From Toxotes chatareus (lineage: Eukaryota > Chordata > Actinopteri > Toxotidae): 64,000 bases of DNA. Positions 1 to 12,437 of the stretch are shown here, in pieces. Every line of letters begins with the position of its first letter. Positions within the stretch are counted from its first letter, which is position 1. Location of the stretch: contig CM028897.1 in assembly GCA_016801885.1 (NCBI GenBank), positions 2,363,001-2,427,000 of the forward strand, given 5' to 3'. A program made the translations under genes and the position numbers. Below the pieces are notes generated by a model, which was not told the origin of the DNA, made no database searches, and was given only the letters and a program-made list of their open reading frames with translations.

Positions 1-542
1 TAAATATCTCAAGAGCCTCGAGGCATATTCAGGGAGGCCCTGACTTCAAGGTGGGAACCGTTTGGGAATATGGAGCATTTTATGTCTTTGGGCCTTAAAT
101 AGATAAATAATAGTAATAATAGATAAAATATGTCTACACAATACTATACATTAATAAAGACATTATATTGGATTATATACCATTAAATGTTTTATATATA
201 TGTTTTATATAGTGCTTATAGATGCTACACTGGCAGACTAAAGTAAAGTGTCCTCTGTTTTAAACAAAGACATGGTAACACCACATGTCCTCATGAAACC
301 ATGGCGCAGCTGTGAATCGTTCATTGATGGGTGATTTCAGAGCGCCCTCTGCTGGTCCTTAAGGGTGTTACTCTGTATGTTTCACACATTGTATGACTTA
401 TATATGAGATGCAGAGCTGAAAAAGATGAATTGAAAAGTGTGAAAAAAGAAATACTCCCTGTAAACGTTAACTGCTGTTGCACATGTGGACTGAGAGCCT
501 TGGTGACCCCTGACCTCTCATGTTCGTGTCCGTGTTCTCCAG
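1..542 (+). other. gas7: gas7 intron (partial)
   Basis: This is the intron upstream of the first visible gas7 exon, running off the left edge. It is AT-rich and holds no open frame that continues a gene. A CTCF-like motif lies at 341-355. The intron ends in a pyrimidine-rich acceptor finishing at 542. Confidence 0.6.
341..355 (-). promoter_or_regulatory. CTCF-like motif in gas7 intron
   Basis: The minus strand reads CCAGCAGAGGGCGCT, nearly the textbook vertebrate CTCF core (CCASCAGGGGGCGCT). Confidence 0.55.
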
Positions 543-2313
543 GCGACGACCTGATGCGCTGCGTGGATCTGTACAACCAAACCCAGTCGAAGTGGTTTGA
601 AGAAATGGTCACCACCAGCATGGTAAAACCCTCCCTGTGGAGTCCAGATCAGACAAACAGTTCTGTGTGTGGTCCTCTGTAACAGCTCTGAAAACTGAAC
701 ACTGGACAATGTTTGTTTTGTTTTGTTTTTCGTTTTTTCAGGTTAAAATTTCATGCCTTTTCCTAATTTTATGAGAATTTCTTATGAAGGAGTCTGCTAC
801 AGAATTGGACCTGTTACTCATGTCTGGGCTCTTAAAGACTCAAACATGGTTAAAAACAATGGATTTTCATGTACTTTCATGGTGTTAATAACTCTGTATG
901 CAGCTTCAGTCCTCCCTATTTCCCAGTAATACAGTTAATAAAGTAAAGGAGTTTTGTAACAGATTGTTCATAAGAGGTATAATAGAGAAACTTAGATTCA
1001 CTCCAAACAAGTTAAATTGCTTTTTTCTTTGCGAATGGCTTTTTGGCAAACGATATCAATACATATTTGTTCTCACATAACATATAAAACATGAAATATT
1101 TCCTTATTTTGTGCAAGCCCAGTTAGTGTCAGAGGAAGGGTCATGGCTTCATGTGTGTTGGTCCATAAACAATGGATGAACCTTGTCACAGGGGTTCACT
1201 GGCTGTTCTGTCTTCCTTCCACTTCAGGAGCTGGAGAAACTGGAGGTCGAACGGATCGAGTGGATTCAGCAGCATTTGCGCCAGTACACGACTCTGCGAC
1301 ACGAAACAGACATGTTCAACCAGAGTGTGAGTCTGTGTTCGTTTTCCTGCATTTTACTGCACATTCACTTCATCAGTACTGAAGAGAGGAACTCTGACCT
1401 TTTACAGTGTGATTCTGTCCTTTGAAAATGAGTATTAGGAAACAGTAACCAAGTCTTTCAGTGGAAAACAGTTATTTGTTTTTGTAGATGAACGTTTCCC
1501 ACCCTCCCACCTTCTATCAGTGTTTAATTTATTCTTACTTTTCATACTGTAACAGAATGTGGGAAAATACATTTTCCACAAGTGTTCATAAACTTAAATT
1601 CTGTGTCTGTTCATCCATCTGCTCTTCAGCAGACTTTATTGGTGCCAATTTGACAAAATGTAAAGTAATACAGGCTGATTTGCATTACAGGAGTATTTAT
1701 ATGAGATTCTGTATTTGCTATGAATCAGTTGATTAACAAGCTAAATAAACCATCATTAGATTTCTAAGTGATGTGGACTGGATTTGACCTGACTTGTGTG
1801 CCACTTCGGCCGCGCCTGGCGGGGAGTGCAGATGTGTGGTGACAGACTAAGCCATCTGTGCTCCTCTGTCAGACTTTCATCCAACGCTCGCCGTCATCAC
1901 TCGGCGCCTTAGAGAAACCCTGTAAATCTCACCAGGCATGTTGTGTCAGCGCAGTGGGAATCTACCGCAGCCAGGGTGTGTGTGTTGGCTGACGAGACAA
2001 GAAGCTACACACACTTCGGATCAGCTTAATATGACGATCTGCTGGTGGAGTGTACAGACTGTATATCTCTACTACACATGGAACGTTTTAACGCAGGTGT
2101 AAATGCATACAAACCTCAGAGTTATCAGAATGCAGCCTGATTGGTCAGGAACTGGGGCTGATGTTTGATGGGGTCGTGTTGCTCTTCATGTATTTTTAGA
2201 TGGTGGAGCCTGTCGACCAGCTGCTGCAGAACGTTGATCCAGCCAAAGACAGAGAGCTGTGGGTGAAGGAGAACAAAACCGGTGAGGTTCGACCTGTGGA
2301 TATGGACATATAA
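543..2313 (+). CDS. gas7: GAS7, growth arrest-specific protein 7 (3' end, last three coding exons)
   Basis: GAS7 is an F-BAR adaptor that binds membranes and actin and acts in neurite outgrowth. Three exons are visible: 543-622, 1228-1326 and 2200-2313 (stop TAA at 2311-2313). The first is entered in phase 1; the other two junctions are phase 0. All three have AG acceptors and the two internal ones end in GT donors. The translation runs DDLMRCVDLYNQTQSKWFEE, then ELEKLEVERIEWIQQ..RHETDMFNQS, then MVEPVDQLLQNVDPAKDREL and ends RPVDMDI. This is the very conserved C-terminal tail of the GAS7 F-BAR region, as known in mammals (which end RPVDMEI). The start and the N-terminal WW/F-BAR exons lie left of the window. 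The neighbour rcvrn, convergent on the opposite strand, matches the human GAS7-RCVRN pairing. Confidence 0.93.
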
Positions 2314-5300
2314 ACCATCCTGACCTGAGATCAGCTGTTCTGTCTTCAGTATTATAACAGAGTCCCAGAACACTTCTAATAACACTGATCCAGGGACAGT
2401 GCATGTTCAGACTACAGAGGTCTGCTCATCCTCTCTCTGACTGGTGTAACAGGAGGAAAGGTTCATACTTAACGCAGTCTGAGGCCAGGGAACAGTAACG
2501 GATCAAAGTACCAGCATGTTCCTTCTAAATTTTAACCCTATCATAATCAACATTAGCTTACTGAATGCCATTTAACATACTCTGCTGTTTACCTGTTGTA
2601 AAGTTGAGACTATTAAAAAAATAAATGTATTTTGAATTGTTTAGTTTAGCTTCAATCGACACTTTTCCAGTTTGAGTAAACCAAACAAAAAAAAAGTCTG
2701 ATTAATGATATTTCCCTTTATTTTAGATACAGATATTGAAGCATATCGAGATCTTAGAATGAATATGATATATTTTCATATTTTGCTGGTTCGTTTTGGT
2801 GGAAATGCATGTTTTGAATATCTTGCTTTTACTGTATATGGAGAGCAGCACAATTTGTGGAACCATGATGGTTGTTTTGGTATAGTCATTGAATTTACAA
2901 GGTATTCTGTATCTCACAAGTGATAGAATCAATTTAGGAGCTTTCTCAGAAAAAAAAAAAATTAGACTCCAAGTGTACAGCGTTAACATCCAGTAACCTC
3001 AACTGTTGACTAAAAACACACACACATACACAGTGTTTATGGAATGTGAAATTGATTATGCTCGCCACAGGTCCCAACGTGTGGTCGATCGGATTTAGGC
3101 CAGGGTCTATTTTGGATCAGTCCGGAGGAAAAAGGTGGTCCAAGTTACACTGAAACACCTTTTAGTGCCTAACGGTTATAAACCTGGAATGTCCTTGATA
3201 TATTCTACTCTGCATCAGTGTACATTTGTACATACAGGCTAGATGTATTTTGCTGTCAAATGTTTAACAGGCCCCAGGCCGATGAGGTGTTTGTACTGTA
3301 CTCTGTTGTTTGTTTTATTTTTGGTAAATGTACAGAGAATATCTTTATGATGGTGTTCGATAAAAGGTGGCGACGTGCAGCAGAAACAGCGAAATTCACC
3401 AAATTACAGAAAAGATGAAGTAAATTTTTGATATGAATCAGTCCAGTGGAGCAAAAGCCAGCTGACCCATCCCTGTTGCATAAATGCGGATAAAACGCAT
3501 TTTATCAAAAACTGCATGTACAGTACGTGTCTGTGTTTACGTGTGTGTGTGTGTGTGTGTGTATGTGTGTCTTTCTGTCTGTCTTTGTCTTTACATTTTG
3601 TTGTGGTCTATCTGCTTTGGATTTATTTGGATTATTACCTTTCTGCGGCCATTCGTTTCAATTTCTTTAGGAGGATGAAGCCGATCAAGTAACAAACATT
3701 TGAGCTGTAATCTTCATCCAGCTGCAGGCACAAGAAAAAAATTGCTGTGGAAAAAAATGAATAATTGCTTACCTGCCCTATCACCAACACACTAATCATT
3801 TGTTTAGTTGTAAAACGAAGAAGAGTCACCTTTATTTGAATCTTGGTGGATTCATTACGTTCAGACCTTTCATTGAACTCAAACAGCTTCGTGCTCAGGT
3901 TTAAAATAGCATATCTGTTGTAGAGGTTTTATCAGTGTGTGTCAATGTTGTGTGGTAAATGTAAAGGTTATTATGTTCCAACTAAATGTTCTTGATGAGA
4001 ATCGACAGTTTCATGATGACGTAACGGTTGAGTTAACTGCCCTTCTGTGGTGAACATTTTCATAACATGCATTAAATCCGATGTTCCCGATGTTTTAAGA
4101 ATGTTTGATCATAGGTGACCTCTGTCCCAACGGTGTACTGTGGAATGCAGTGTCCAAATTAAATCTCCTCTTTGAAAATTACATGTGGCAGTGTGTCTTT
4201 GGGAGGATAGGATTTTAGAAATGGGCAGTTACATTTTCATGTTTTTGAGCTACTGTATTAAACAGAGGGACAAATGCACCACCTGACCCCCTCAGCTGGA
4301 ACGTCTGACCTTGTGGTCGGCTTACATGCTCATGAAACACCACTGGATCCAGTCCAAGTCAGACTGGAAGGGCAGGTGGATGGACAGTAACTTAGTGTGT
4401 TTTCTGAACATGTACTATCCCAAGCTAAAACATCCCTTAGGACGAGATAATGCTTAGTTAGCCACTGTACACTGATGAGGCAAAACCTGATGGTCCTCAA
4501 TGTGCTGCCAAACCCCCGAGACGTGAGCAGCAGATCCTTAAAGTCCTGTCACCAGTTCATGGTTTGCCCCTTCTCGGACCGCTGTCAATAAGAACTCACC
4601 ACCTCTGACCCTCAGGCCTTGGCTTTTTTTCGAAGCTTCTCCCATTGAACCTTAATATGGAAAGTATCCACTAACCGCAGCCATTAGTTTAGCCTGACAT
4701 GAATGCTGGTATATGAGGCCGTATGGGTAATTTGTATTCCCAGCCTTATTCTTGGCATGGGTTGGAAATAATCTCTACATACACAACAAAATTCTGATTA
4801 GGTAATATTTGACTTTGTGGTTTGGTAGATTACTTTGCTTGGTAAATGTTTGATGTTCACTGATTACTCAAGGAGACATACAGTTCTGTTTTCTGAGGGT
4901 TTATTTAAGCAGAGCTGAACTTCAGCGTGGGATAAAATAAAAAGATGCACATTAAAATTTACAGTCAGTATAACTTAGAGATTTGTGTTTGCAGAAGAGA
5001 ATAACAGTATGTTTATTTTCCCATGCAATTATAAAACATTACAAAATAATGCCAAACTATGTCTATCACTTTTTAATTCCGCTTGCATGCAAGTTCTAAT
5101 ATGCACAGGCAAGAAAGTGTACTATTTTCTGGCTGTTCCACTGATTGACTATTGGTGGCAGTAATGCACCATGAAATTTGCCAGCAAACATAACTATAAA
5201 CTAAGCCCCAAGGAACAGTGTTTGGCTTTGAGGAAATTTTGGCATAGTAGCCAAACCAAACCTAACTACCAAGCCAAACATAAGTAACTGTAAGATGGTG

Positions 5301-7689
5301 AGATCATTTTTTCTGAACGTCACAAACCCAGCAAAATGGCCGTTTAATATCAGAATTTGATCATTTGGTTCAGTATTATTTGGAAAGTCTAGAAAAGTTG
5401 TACAATTCATTTTACTTTATTCCATTCACATGTCTCTAGCATGCATGATCTCTTTTGGTGTATACAACTTAACAACTATGAATGTGAACAGCTTTCATGG
5501 GAATGAATGAGGCACCTACTGCTGCCACTCTGGCTTGGTGCTAATTCGTCCCAGTGGCCACTTGCGGTATTGCGATTCAAGTGTATGGGCTTCGTCTTTA
5601 AGTCCAGTATAAGTCCAGAAGAATTTTCAATCCCACATAGTTTGGGCTTGAAAATTCTTCTTTTTTCCTATTCCCAGGGTTATTAATGTTTTTTTAGATC
5701 CTCCTCTTGATTTAAAACTCCCAAAACTCCACACACACTACAAATTAATACAACATTGTTAAACTGGTACAACTTGTTTAATCATATAACCCAATTTAAA
5801 CTTTAATATCTTAATATCTTAACCTTAATATAATGGAATTTCAAATGTGCACTGCCAGTGTACACATTAATAAATACAGAGACAGAACTGGATATGGAAA
5901 ATTGCACCTTTATGAGCCATGGATGAATGGAGACCGAAATGATTTTCATACAGTACCTTAAAAGTTGTTTTTGCAAATGTTTTATGAGGCATTCGACATG
6001 TTTGTAGGCTTCAATGATACACAGTGCATTAGAAAACTCAAAAGGGTACTATTAAATAAAAATGATGATTTCCAAAAACACGCTCAAAAATTACACAAAA
6101 CGCTACATAATCAAAGTAAGCACAGGAGCTGCAGTTTTCTTCTATCCCTGTCAGTGATTATCCATCCATCTATATGGTAGAAGGCAAATGTTTTTAGTGT
6201 TGTCGTTACATATTCCGTGCTTTATACACTCCTCTACTCGTTTGTGCTGATACATCCATTATTGCTTAGCTTGCCTAAAAATATCTCTAACTAAAAACAA
6301 AAATGATTTAAAAAAAAAAAGAAAAAATTTAAAAAGTGGCAATGAGACTGGATTTGAAGTTAGAGCTGGGCTGTGAGAAGTACACAAGCCATTCAGTATG
6401 TATTCTTCACTGTGCCAAGCCCATATCCTAACTAGACACTTCAGTAAGGAGGTTGTTTGTCTCAACTGACCTTCAGCTCCTAATAGGATTGGCTGATACA
6501 GGCGGATTGTTAACCTGAGCCTAATTCCTCTTATAAGGAGCTCTCTGCCTGACTTTCTTGCTATCAACCTAATGAATAAATCCAAGTGTGAAAAGCATGT
6601 TGGTACACTGCCAGACATGAGAGAGTAAATTGGCTGTAGGTAAAAGCCTGGCATGCGAACACTGAGGGTGGCAGGTGCAAGGGGTTGTGATTAAGCTCTA
6701 TTAAATCTGTTTGGACAATGATTTGGGATATTAACCCCCATACTGTCTTAAAGAGAAGAAAATACAGACACTGTGAAGTTGTGGAAAAGGGGTTTGAAGT
6801 TTGAAACATACATATAATGTGTAAAATCTTTATGCCATTCGTGCTGATTGTCACAGACCTCATCTGCAACAAAAACATTTAGATACTGTAGTCTATGTTG
6901 TATCGTCAAACAAAATATGCTCATTTTCTATTCATTCATATAAATTAATTAGCTAGTTTAATAAATTCATACATAATTGAGTACATTTAAATGTGTGATT
7001 TAAAGGTAGCTAAACTACATGAAATCATCCGCTAAAGTCAGAGGCCACAGAAATGGCAGTAATACTCTGCTAGGTAGCTTTTAGCCTTTCAGCTTATTTA
7101 TGTCGTATAGCAAATTCAGTTACTAATATGTTAAAGTAGCAAACTTAATTTTTCAATTTTAGGAAACAGGAAACATTTTTAGCTTTAGCTAAGGCTCTTA
7201 CTAGCTAGCCTTAACTAGCTGGAGTAAAGCTGGTGCAGTTTGGTTTTCATATTTGCTTCCTGGATCTTTCCATGCTGTTCTGCACCAAAAAAAAAAAAAA
7301 ACAACAAAAAAACAAAACATTAATTCAGCATTAATTCAGTGGTATAATAATGTAATATTTGGTAAGTTTTGATCAAATATGTAGTTATTGTGTTCTGGCT
7401 TTGTAGGGCAGTATAATAAGACAGATACACAATATAACTTTACAAACTTGGGGCTTAAATTGTCATTTCAAGTGTTCCTCAGCTTATGTTTTCTAATATC
7501 AATTGTCTACTTGCTTTCTGTGTACAAAGACAAAAACACAAATTTTTTGGCTGAAAAGACAAAAAAAAAACAAAAAAAACAAACAAAACATGGATCAAGC
7601 AAATAAGCAGCCAGGTCATGTAAGAATGTAAACAAAAAAAAAAAAAAACAGTCTTAAAACCACAAGAATGGCCTTTTCCTGGCCAGGGA
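2314..7689. other. gas7 3'UTR and gas7-rcvrn intergenic region
   Basis: About 5.4 kb between two convergent genes. It must contain the gas7 3'UTR and the rcvrn 3'UTR, but I cannot fix either poly(A) site, because AATAAA-like strings are frequent in this AT-rich DNA. A GT microsatellite lies at 3541-3570. A-rich tracts lie at about 7287-7315, 7559-7590 and 7630-7650. No conserved coding exon is seen. Open frames here (for example 6259-6654 on the minus strand) resemble no protein I know and lack splice context. Confidence 0.6.
3541..3570. repeat. GT dinucleotide microsatellite
   Basis: About 11 uninterrupted GT units followed by an imperfect TATGTGTGT tail, in the region downstream of gas7. 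Confidence 0.9.
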
Positions 7690-8739
7690 CTATTGCTTCT
7701 TCTCTTTCAGCTTGTCTTTAATTTTCTGAGGTTCATCATACTGTATCAACCGCAAGATGTCCTTGTTGTCCATCACGCCCTGAATGAATTCTCCCTCTGA
7801 GATTTTATCTGTGAAAGGACAAAAGCAGAATATGGTACAGAAAAGTACAGAAAAGGTATAAACAGGTTTTGATACCAACGAGAGTGGAGTTGATGAAGAG
7901 TGAATTACCGTTCTCCTTCTTCCCAAAGAATTCCCAGATTTTTTCAGCCCTCTTCTCCGGTGTGTTTTCATCATCTGGGAGGTTCTTCTGGTCATCAACA
8001 GGAATCATGTTGAATATTGACTGCATGACAGCAATTTTTGAACATCTTTAACTGTGCATGCAGAATTGATGGGCAATTTATTTTTTTTTTTTTTAACAAA
8101 CTACACAATTATTCAAGGAAATGATTGGTAGATGATCATGACCAATGTACAATATATCATGTTGTTTTTTTAAATATATCTATATATAAATATCCTTGTT
8201 GTCAAAACATTTTGGATTGAGGCAAAATGGAATTCAAAAGATATTAATTATGCAGAAACAAAAAAAAGTTTAAATTAAATATACTTGAGGTTGTGAGTAG
8301 CAGCTACACAGCAGACTGTTTACTGCACCAGCATGTTGAAAGAAGAAGATATAAATACCCTAACAATCTCATGGATTTCATTTTTGCTGATGGTTCCATT
8401 CCCGTCCACGTCATACAGGGCAAAGGCCCACTCCAGCTTCTGCAGAGTCTTCCCCCCGGAGGTGAGGTGCAGAGCAACGATGTACTCCTTAAAGTCCAAG
8501 GTGCCATCTGCATTGGTGTCAAAACTCCTAAATACGTGCCGCGCATACGCTGTGGGATCTGCGTCTGGGAAGAAACTGGCGTAAATGCCTTCAAACTGCT
8601 CCTTGCTGATCTTCCCACTAGGACACTCCTTCAGGAAGGACTGGTACCAAGTGCAGAGCTCAGCTTCAGAGTATTTTGTGTTGGATTTCAGTTCGTCCAG
8701 GAGCTCCTTCGACAAAGCACTGCTCTTACTATTCCCCAT
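7690..8739 (-). CDS. rcvrn: Recoverin, photoreceptor calcium sensor
   Basis: Recoverin binds calcium in photoreceptors and inhibits rhodopsin kinase in the dark. The exons, in coding order, are 8739-8359, 8020-7909 and 7808-7690; stop TAG is 7692-7690. The product is 203 aa, against about 200 in mammals. The start is set by MGNSKSS, the N-myristoylation signal; an in-frame upstream extension exists but would destroy it. EF-hand 1 is degenerate with the conserved Cys39-Pro40. EF-hand 2 (DTNADGTLDFKE, residues 74-85) and EF-hand 3 (DVDGNGTISKNE, 110-121) are intact calcium loops. EF-hand 4 (about 160-171, GKKENDKISEGE) lacks the acidic first position and should not bind calcium, as in known recoverins. 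The tail is lysine-rich and ends KDKLKEKKQ. The first donor is AGG|GTATTT; exon 2 to 3 is phase 1. The gene converges on gas7. Confidence 0.95.
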
Positions 8740-8864
8740 CCTGCTCAGAAAGGTGAAACTTCTTCTTTGTTTTCTCTTCTGTGTATGGGAGTAAAACCTC
8801 TGCGGCGTTCGTTTGCTTAACTCTGCCTTGTGTTCACCCCCGCAGCCCCTCAAGGTGCCAGATG

Positions 8865-8975
8865 GGATTATGGTCATCACTAACTAAGTCCAGGGATAAG
8901 GGGATAACCACGTCACACCACTATGACACCTTTTTGAAGACACAGTTAAATACTGGAGGTATAAGCAGAGGATTA
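8865..8975 (-). promoter_or_regulatory. Candidate OTX/CRX motifs upstream of rcvrn
   Basis: Two GGATTA strings (8865-8870 and 8970-8975; TAATCC on the coding strand) lie about 130 and 230 bp upstream of the recoverin start. TAATCC is the core site of the photoreceptor homeodomain factors CRX/OTX, which drive recoverin-type genes. The motif is short and would occur often by chance, so position and gene identity are the main support. Confidence 0.4.
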
Positions 8976-9339
8976 AACACAACACTTTAAAGGTCAACAT
9001 CTGGGAGACCTTTTCTGCCTTTTACAGCATTATTATACTGCAATCCCATCTGCCATCTCTGGGCTTCATAACTCACTTTAATATTTAGTTACATCATACT
9101 CTGCATATGTAACATGATTGGTAATACAAGTAAGATGCTATCAAGACTTTGTGTGTTACACATCACATAGAGTTTATAGCTTACATTCGGAGTAATGTTA
9201 CTCACCTGTAAGGGTACATTTTGAATCCAACTATGAGTCTGAAATTAAAGGATTTGTAAAAACCAAAATGCACAAAACATTATTGCTTGTGGTCACAGTT
9301 TGCCAATTTACCACAAATAAAAAAACGTGGTGCAAACTC

Positions 9340-9415
9340 AACAACTGAGCTACCTACTGTATCCAAAGGAGTTCCCCAAGGATCTATTCTAGGTCCTATT
9401 CTGTTTATCATCCAG
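9340..9415 (+). mobile_element. LINE reverse-transcriptase fragment
   Basis: From 9356 the plus strand reads TVSKGVPQGSILGPILFII. This is the classic non-LTR reverse-transcriptase motif (GVPQGSxLGPxLF, RT block 4). The frame is closed just upstream by TGA at 9346-9348, and no other RT motifs follow. It is therefore a short dead relic, not a gene. The clade (Rex, L2, RTE and others) cannot be told from so little. Confidence 0.8.
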
Positions 9416-12400
9416 CCTTATTTTGTACGTTAGCACTCAAACCTTATAAACCTGGCTATTTAACAGCTGCAGTAATACGCTATTTTCTAAACGGAGACAG
9501 ACTTATTAGTTTAGATAGTTTTATTATTACCAGTTATCTTAGCTTCTTTTAATACTGCTTCCTATTCCTCTAATGTTTTTTCTTTTTGTTTTTTCTGTTT
9601 GTTGCATGTATTTGTTTATTTTGTTTCTTTTTTTCATATGATTTAAACACCTGCAGATTGACAGCTGAAAACAAGGCCAGGACATTAGCAGCACCAACAG
9701 AGCATTAATGGACTCAGACTAGGCCGGCCAGACGCTGGGGGTCACGGCGCAGCCCCGTGTGGTGTGGGCTGCTCCTCTGCAATGGGACAAGATTATCTTT
9801 GTCTCCAGTTTAATAGTCTCAGGCCAGATTACAAGACCATCTGGTGCAGAGGTGCCAAAACCACAACGAGTGAAGGCAATTAGAGAACCAGTATGAGTAT
9901 ATGTGCTGTGAAATGGCAGAGTGTTGGAGATGTCAGTGAGCCATTCTCATTGCTCTCAGATAAAAACAACAGAGGTGTATTGTAGTGAAGTTAAAAGAGG
10001 CCTTAACCCACATTAATACATTTACGATGAAGGTATTATTTATTTTTTTATGTCAGCCCATCATTTATTACACTGTATGTAAATCACATATTTGTTCTTT
10101 TAACTTGATTTGCACATTATTTGCATTATGTCATTTGTGAAATACTTAATGTCGTAGAAAAGAGGAGGAAACAAACATGTAAACCTTTGGACATACAGTC
10201 ATTAGACCTAAACTTTTATTATTGTATTTACAGGTGATGAAGGTGAGAGGACAACAGAATTCACAGTATATTGTAAGATGTTTGTGTGACAGATATTGTG
10301 AATGGCATCAACATTAATCTGCACTAATCTATCAGTGATTCTCTTGCGTCAGGGACCAAGAAGCCACCGCTTAAATCTGACATGATGCTAAACAAAGTGA
10401 TGCATGGCTCATTATAATCCTGCAGCGTGCTGCAGAGTGTAGAGCCAACACATCGGACGACTTTAAAGGACAGTTCATACACGTTTATTTAGGACTGTTT
10501 CCTCAACCATCGCATGTAATCTGGGAGCCTGGAACTCGACATCTCTACCTTTGCAGAATCAGATTAGGAAACCCCACATGATTGCGTACGTTTACATAAT
10601 CGCATGTCATTTAGGTTTTGTCATAAAATGCACAAATGTCAAGCATCACTGACTCAAGGGACCACGCTGCCAGCCGCTCTCTGATATTACAGCTTTTACT
10701 CCAGATGAGTTCTCCCCCGGCAGTTATTTCTTATGTAAAAAGGGATGAGTCCAGGAAATATTCACTGTACAACAGGCTTACTACTTCATCAAGTGTAATG
10801 CTGGACTGTGTTTACATTTTTTATTACATGGAAGCTAATGTTCAGAATAATCTCTTTGTGTTCAGGGGAATTACACTCGCTGATGTTCTTGCATTTTATG
10901 GATTCAGATACTTTAGTACTGGGAGAAGTAGCCCACATCAGGTAGCAATATAAACTGTAAGATTTATTTTCTGTCCTAACAGACTACCTGTGGGGACTCC
11001 AATATTCACTCAGATATAAGTGCGTAAGTCAAGTTGAATTTAATAATTATAATTAATTAGTTAAATATAACAAAGAAAAACAATTGCCAACACTACTCGT
11101 GAAGGAGGTTTGTGGTGGTCTTGGTGGGCAAGCATTTAATGTGGCCTTCAGCTCTAAACTTCAGGACTGTTGTGGACCATGGCTGCTGTTACCTATAGGA
11201 GTTCAGTTAGTTTTGTGGCTCTCAGCTACATTAGAGGACTTAAATCAGAATAATCCCCGTGGACTGTGTCTTTTTGAGTTTGCGTGACTCGTCCAACCTT
11301 TTTCATTCAGTGTATTTTGGATTTGGGACAGAAAACATGACAAGGTTGCTGTGATTGATGGAGTTTCCAGGTTCATGCTGTGAGTCCAGATCACAGTCGT
11401 GAGTCTACAGCTTTTCACACGGATCTGTGGAGGCTAGATTCATATGTGACTGCGCACATTGTAATAACTTTGGTTAACTTTTCCTCCGGAGACACCCTGA
11501 GGTCAAAACTTTGGTTTGCGATTGAATGCCTGTGATTCTTACCTCTGCATTTCTGCTTTTTAACTGACAACAGTTTTCTTGCAGTAAATCCCAGCTCAAA
11601 CCAAAGGTGACACGTTTGTCACTGAGAGTCTGAGCTGCTGAATTTTATGACAAGTTAAATGGAGTGATGGAAAACTACAGAGAGGAAAAGACAAATGTAT
11701 GAGAGTTAAGGCAGCAGATGTTCTCTCCTAGCGTCTGTCATCTCTCTCACACACTTCTGTAAGTAATTTGTCTTCATTTGTGCGATCAGCAGGCCGTTAG
11801 ACATTAAGAGATTTGCCCTGCTTGTACACCCACACACATTATGGATGGAATATTCAAATGTGACTGCACACATTATGTCCTAGGACACCAGCTTTAAGAC
11901 TGGCATTTGATCTTATGCCTGTGGCTACAATCACTAAGTGATACGCTGTGATGTGAAATGCAGAAAAATTGGGACAATGTAAACAGGAAGAACCTTGTCC
12001 TGGATTATAACCTAAGCTCGCAGTAATCTTTTTCTTATTAATATGCTCAAAGGAAGTCTGGAATATAATTTGCCATTTGTAATGGATAATATGGCAGGCA
12101 AAGATTTGTAAAAGGGGAGGAGCAATGGGGTTGGACAAGCAGCAGAGAGCAAAGAGTGAAAGAGTTCAAATGAAGCAGAGGAAAACAAAGAGTCACTGGA
12201 CTGCCATGGGTTTCTATTGTTTCTGTGAAAGTGGAGAGAATGAGTCCTTTAACCAAGGTGGCAGTGCATCATTAGAGCCAGCGGAGGGATATACACAAGT
12301 CTCACCCAAGGAGCCCCAAAGGCAACAAGATTATGAAGATTTGATATATCTGCTGGGAGGCGAAACACGGTGGCTTCATATCGAAAGCCAGGATTAGTTG

Positions 12401-12437
12401 CCTTTTCATTTCATCTCCTTTTGGCCTGGCCTCGACC

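Larger units (their letters stand above)
8740..12437. other. rcvrn-gsg1l2 intergenic region
   Basis: About 3.7 kb between two divergently transcribed genes. It contains the rcvrn promoter, a LINE reverse-transcriptase fragment near 9356, a moderately GC-rich block at about 9700-9960 that could be conserved non-coding sequence, and the gsg1l2 5'UTR on the right. I looked for GLP2R exons, because human GLP2R lies between these genes, and saw none. Confidence 0.5.

Noticed and set aside
6259..6654. 131-codon open frame on the minus strand between gas7 and rcvrn
   Set aside because: No recognisable domain, low-complexity Phe/Leu run from an A-rich tract, no splice or promoter context. It is as long as chance allows in such a gap.
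8293..8820. 175-codon plus-strand frame over rcvrn exon 1
   Set aside because: It is an antisense shadow of the conserved recoverin exon.
9700..9960. Possible conserved non-coding element
   Set aside because: It looks compositionally distinct, but conservation cannot be judged from one sequence, so it is noted only inside the intergenic entry.
10636..10953. 105-codon open frame between rcvrn and gsg1l2, tested as a possible glp2r exon
   Set aside because: No GPCR transmembrane or hormone-domain pattern and no flanking consensus splice sites.
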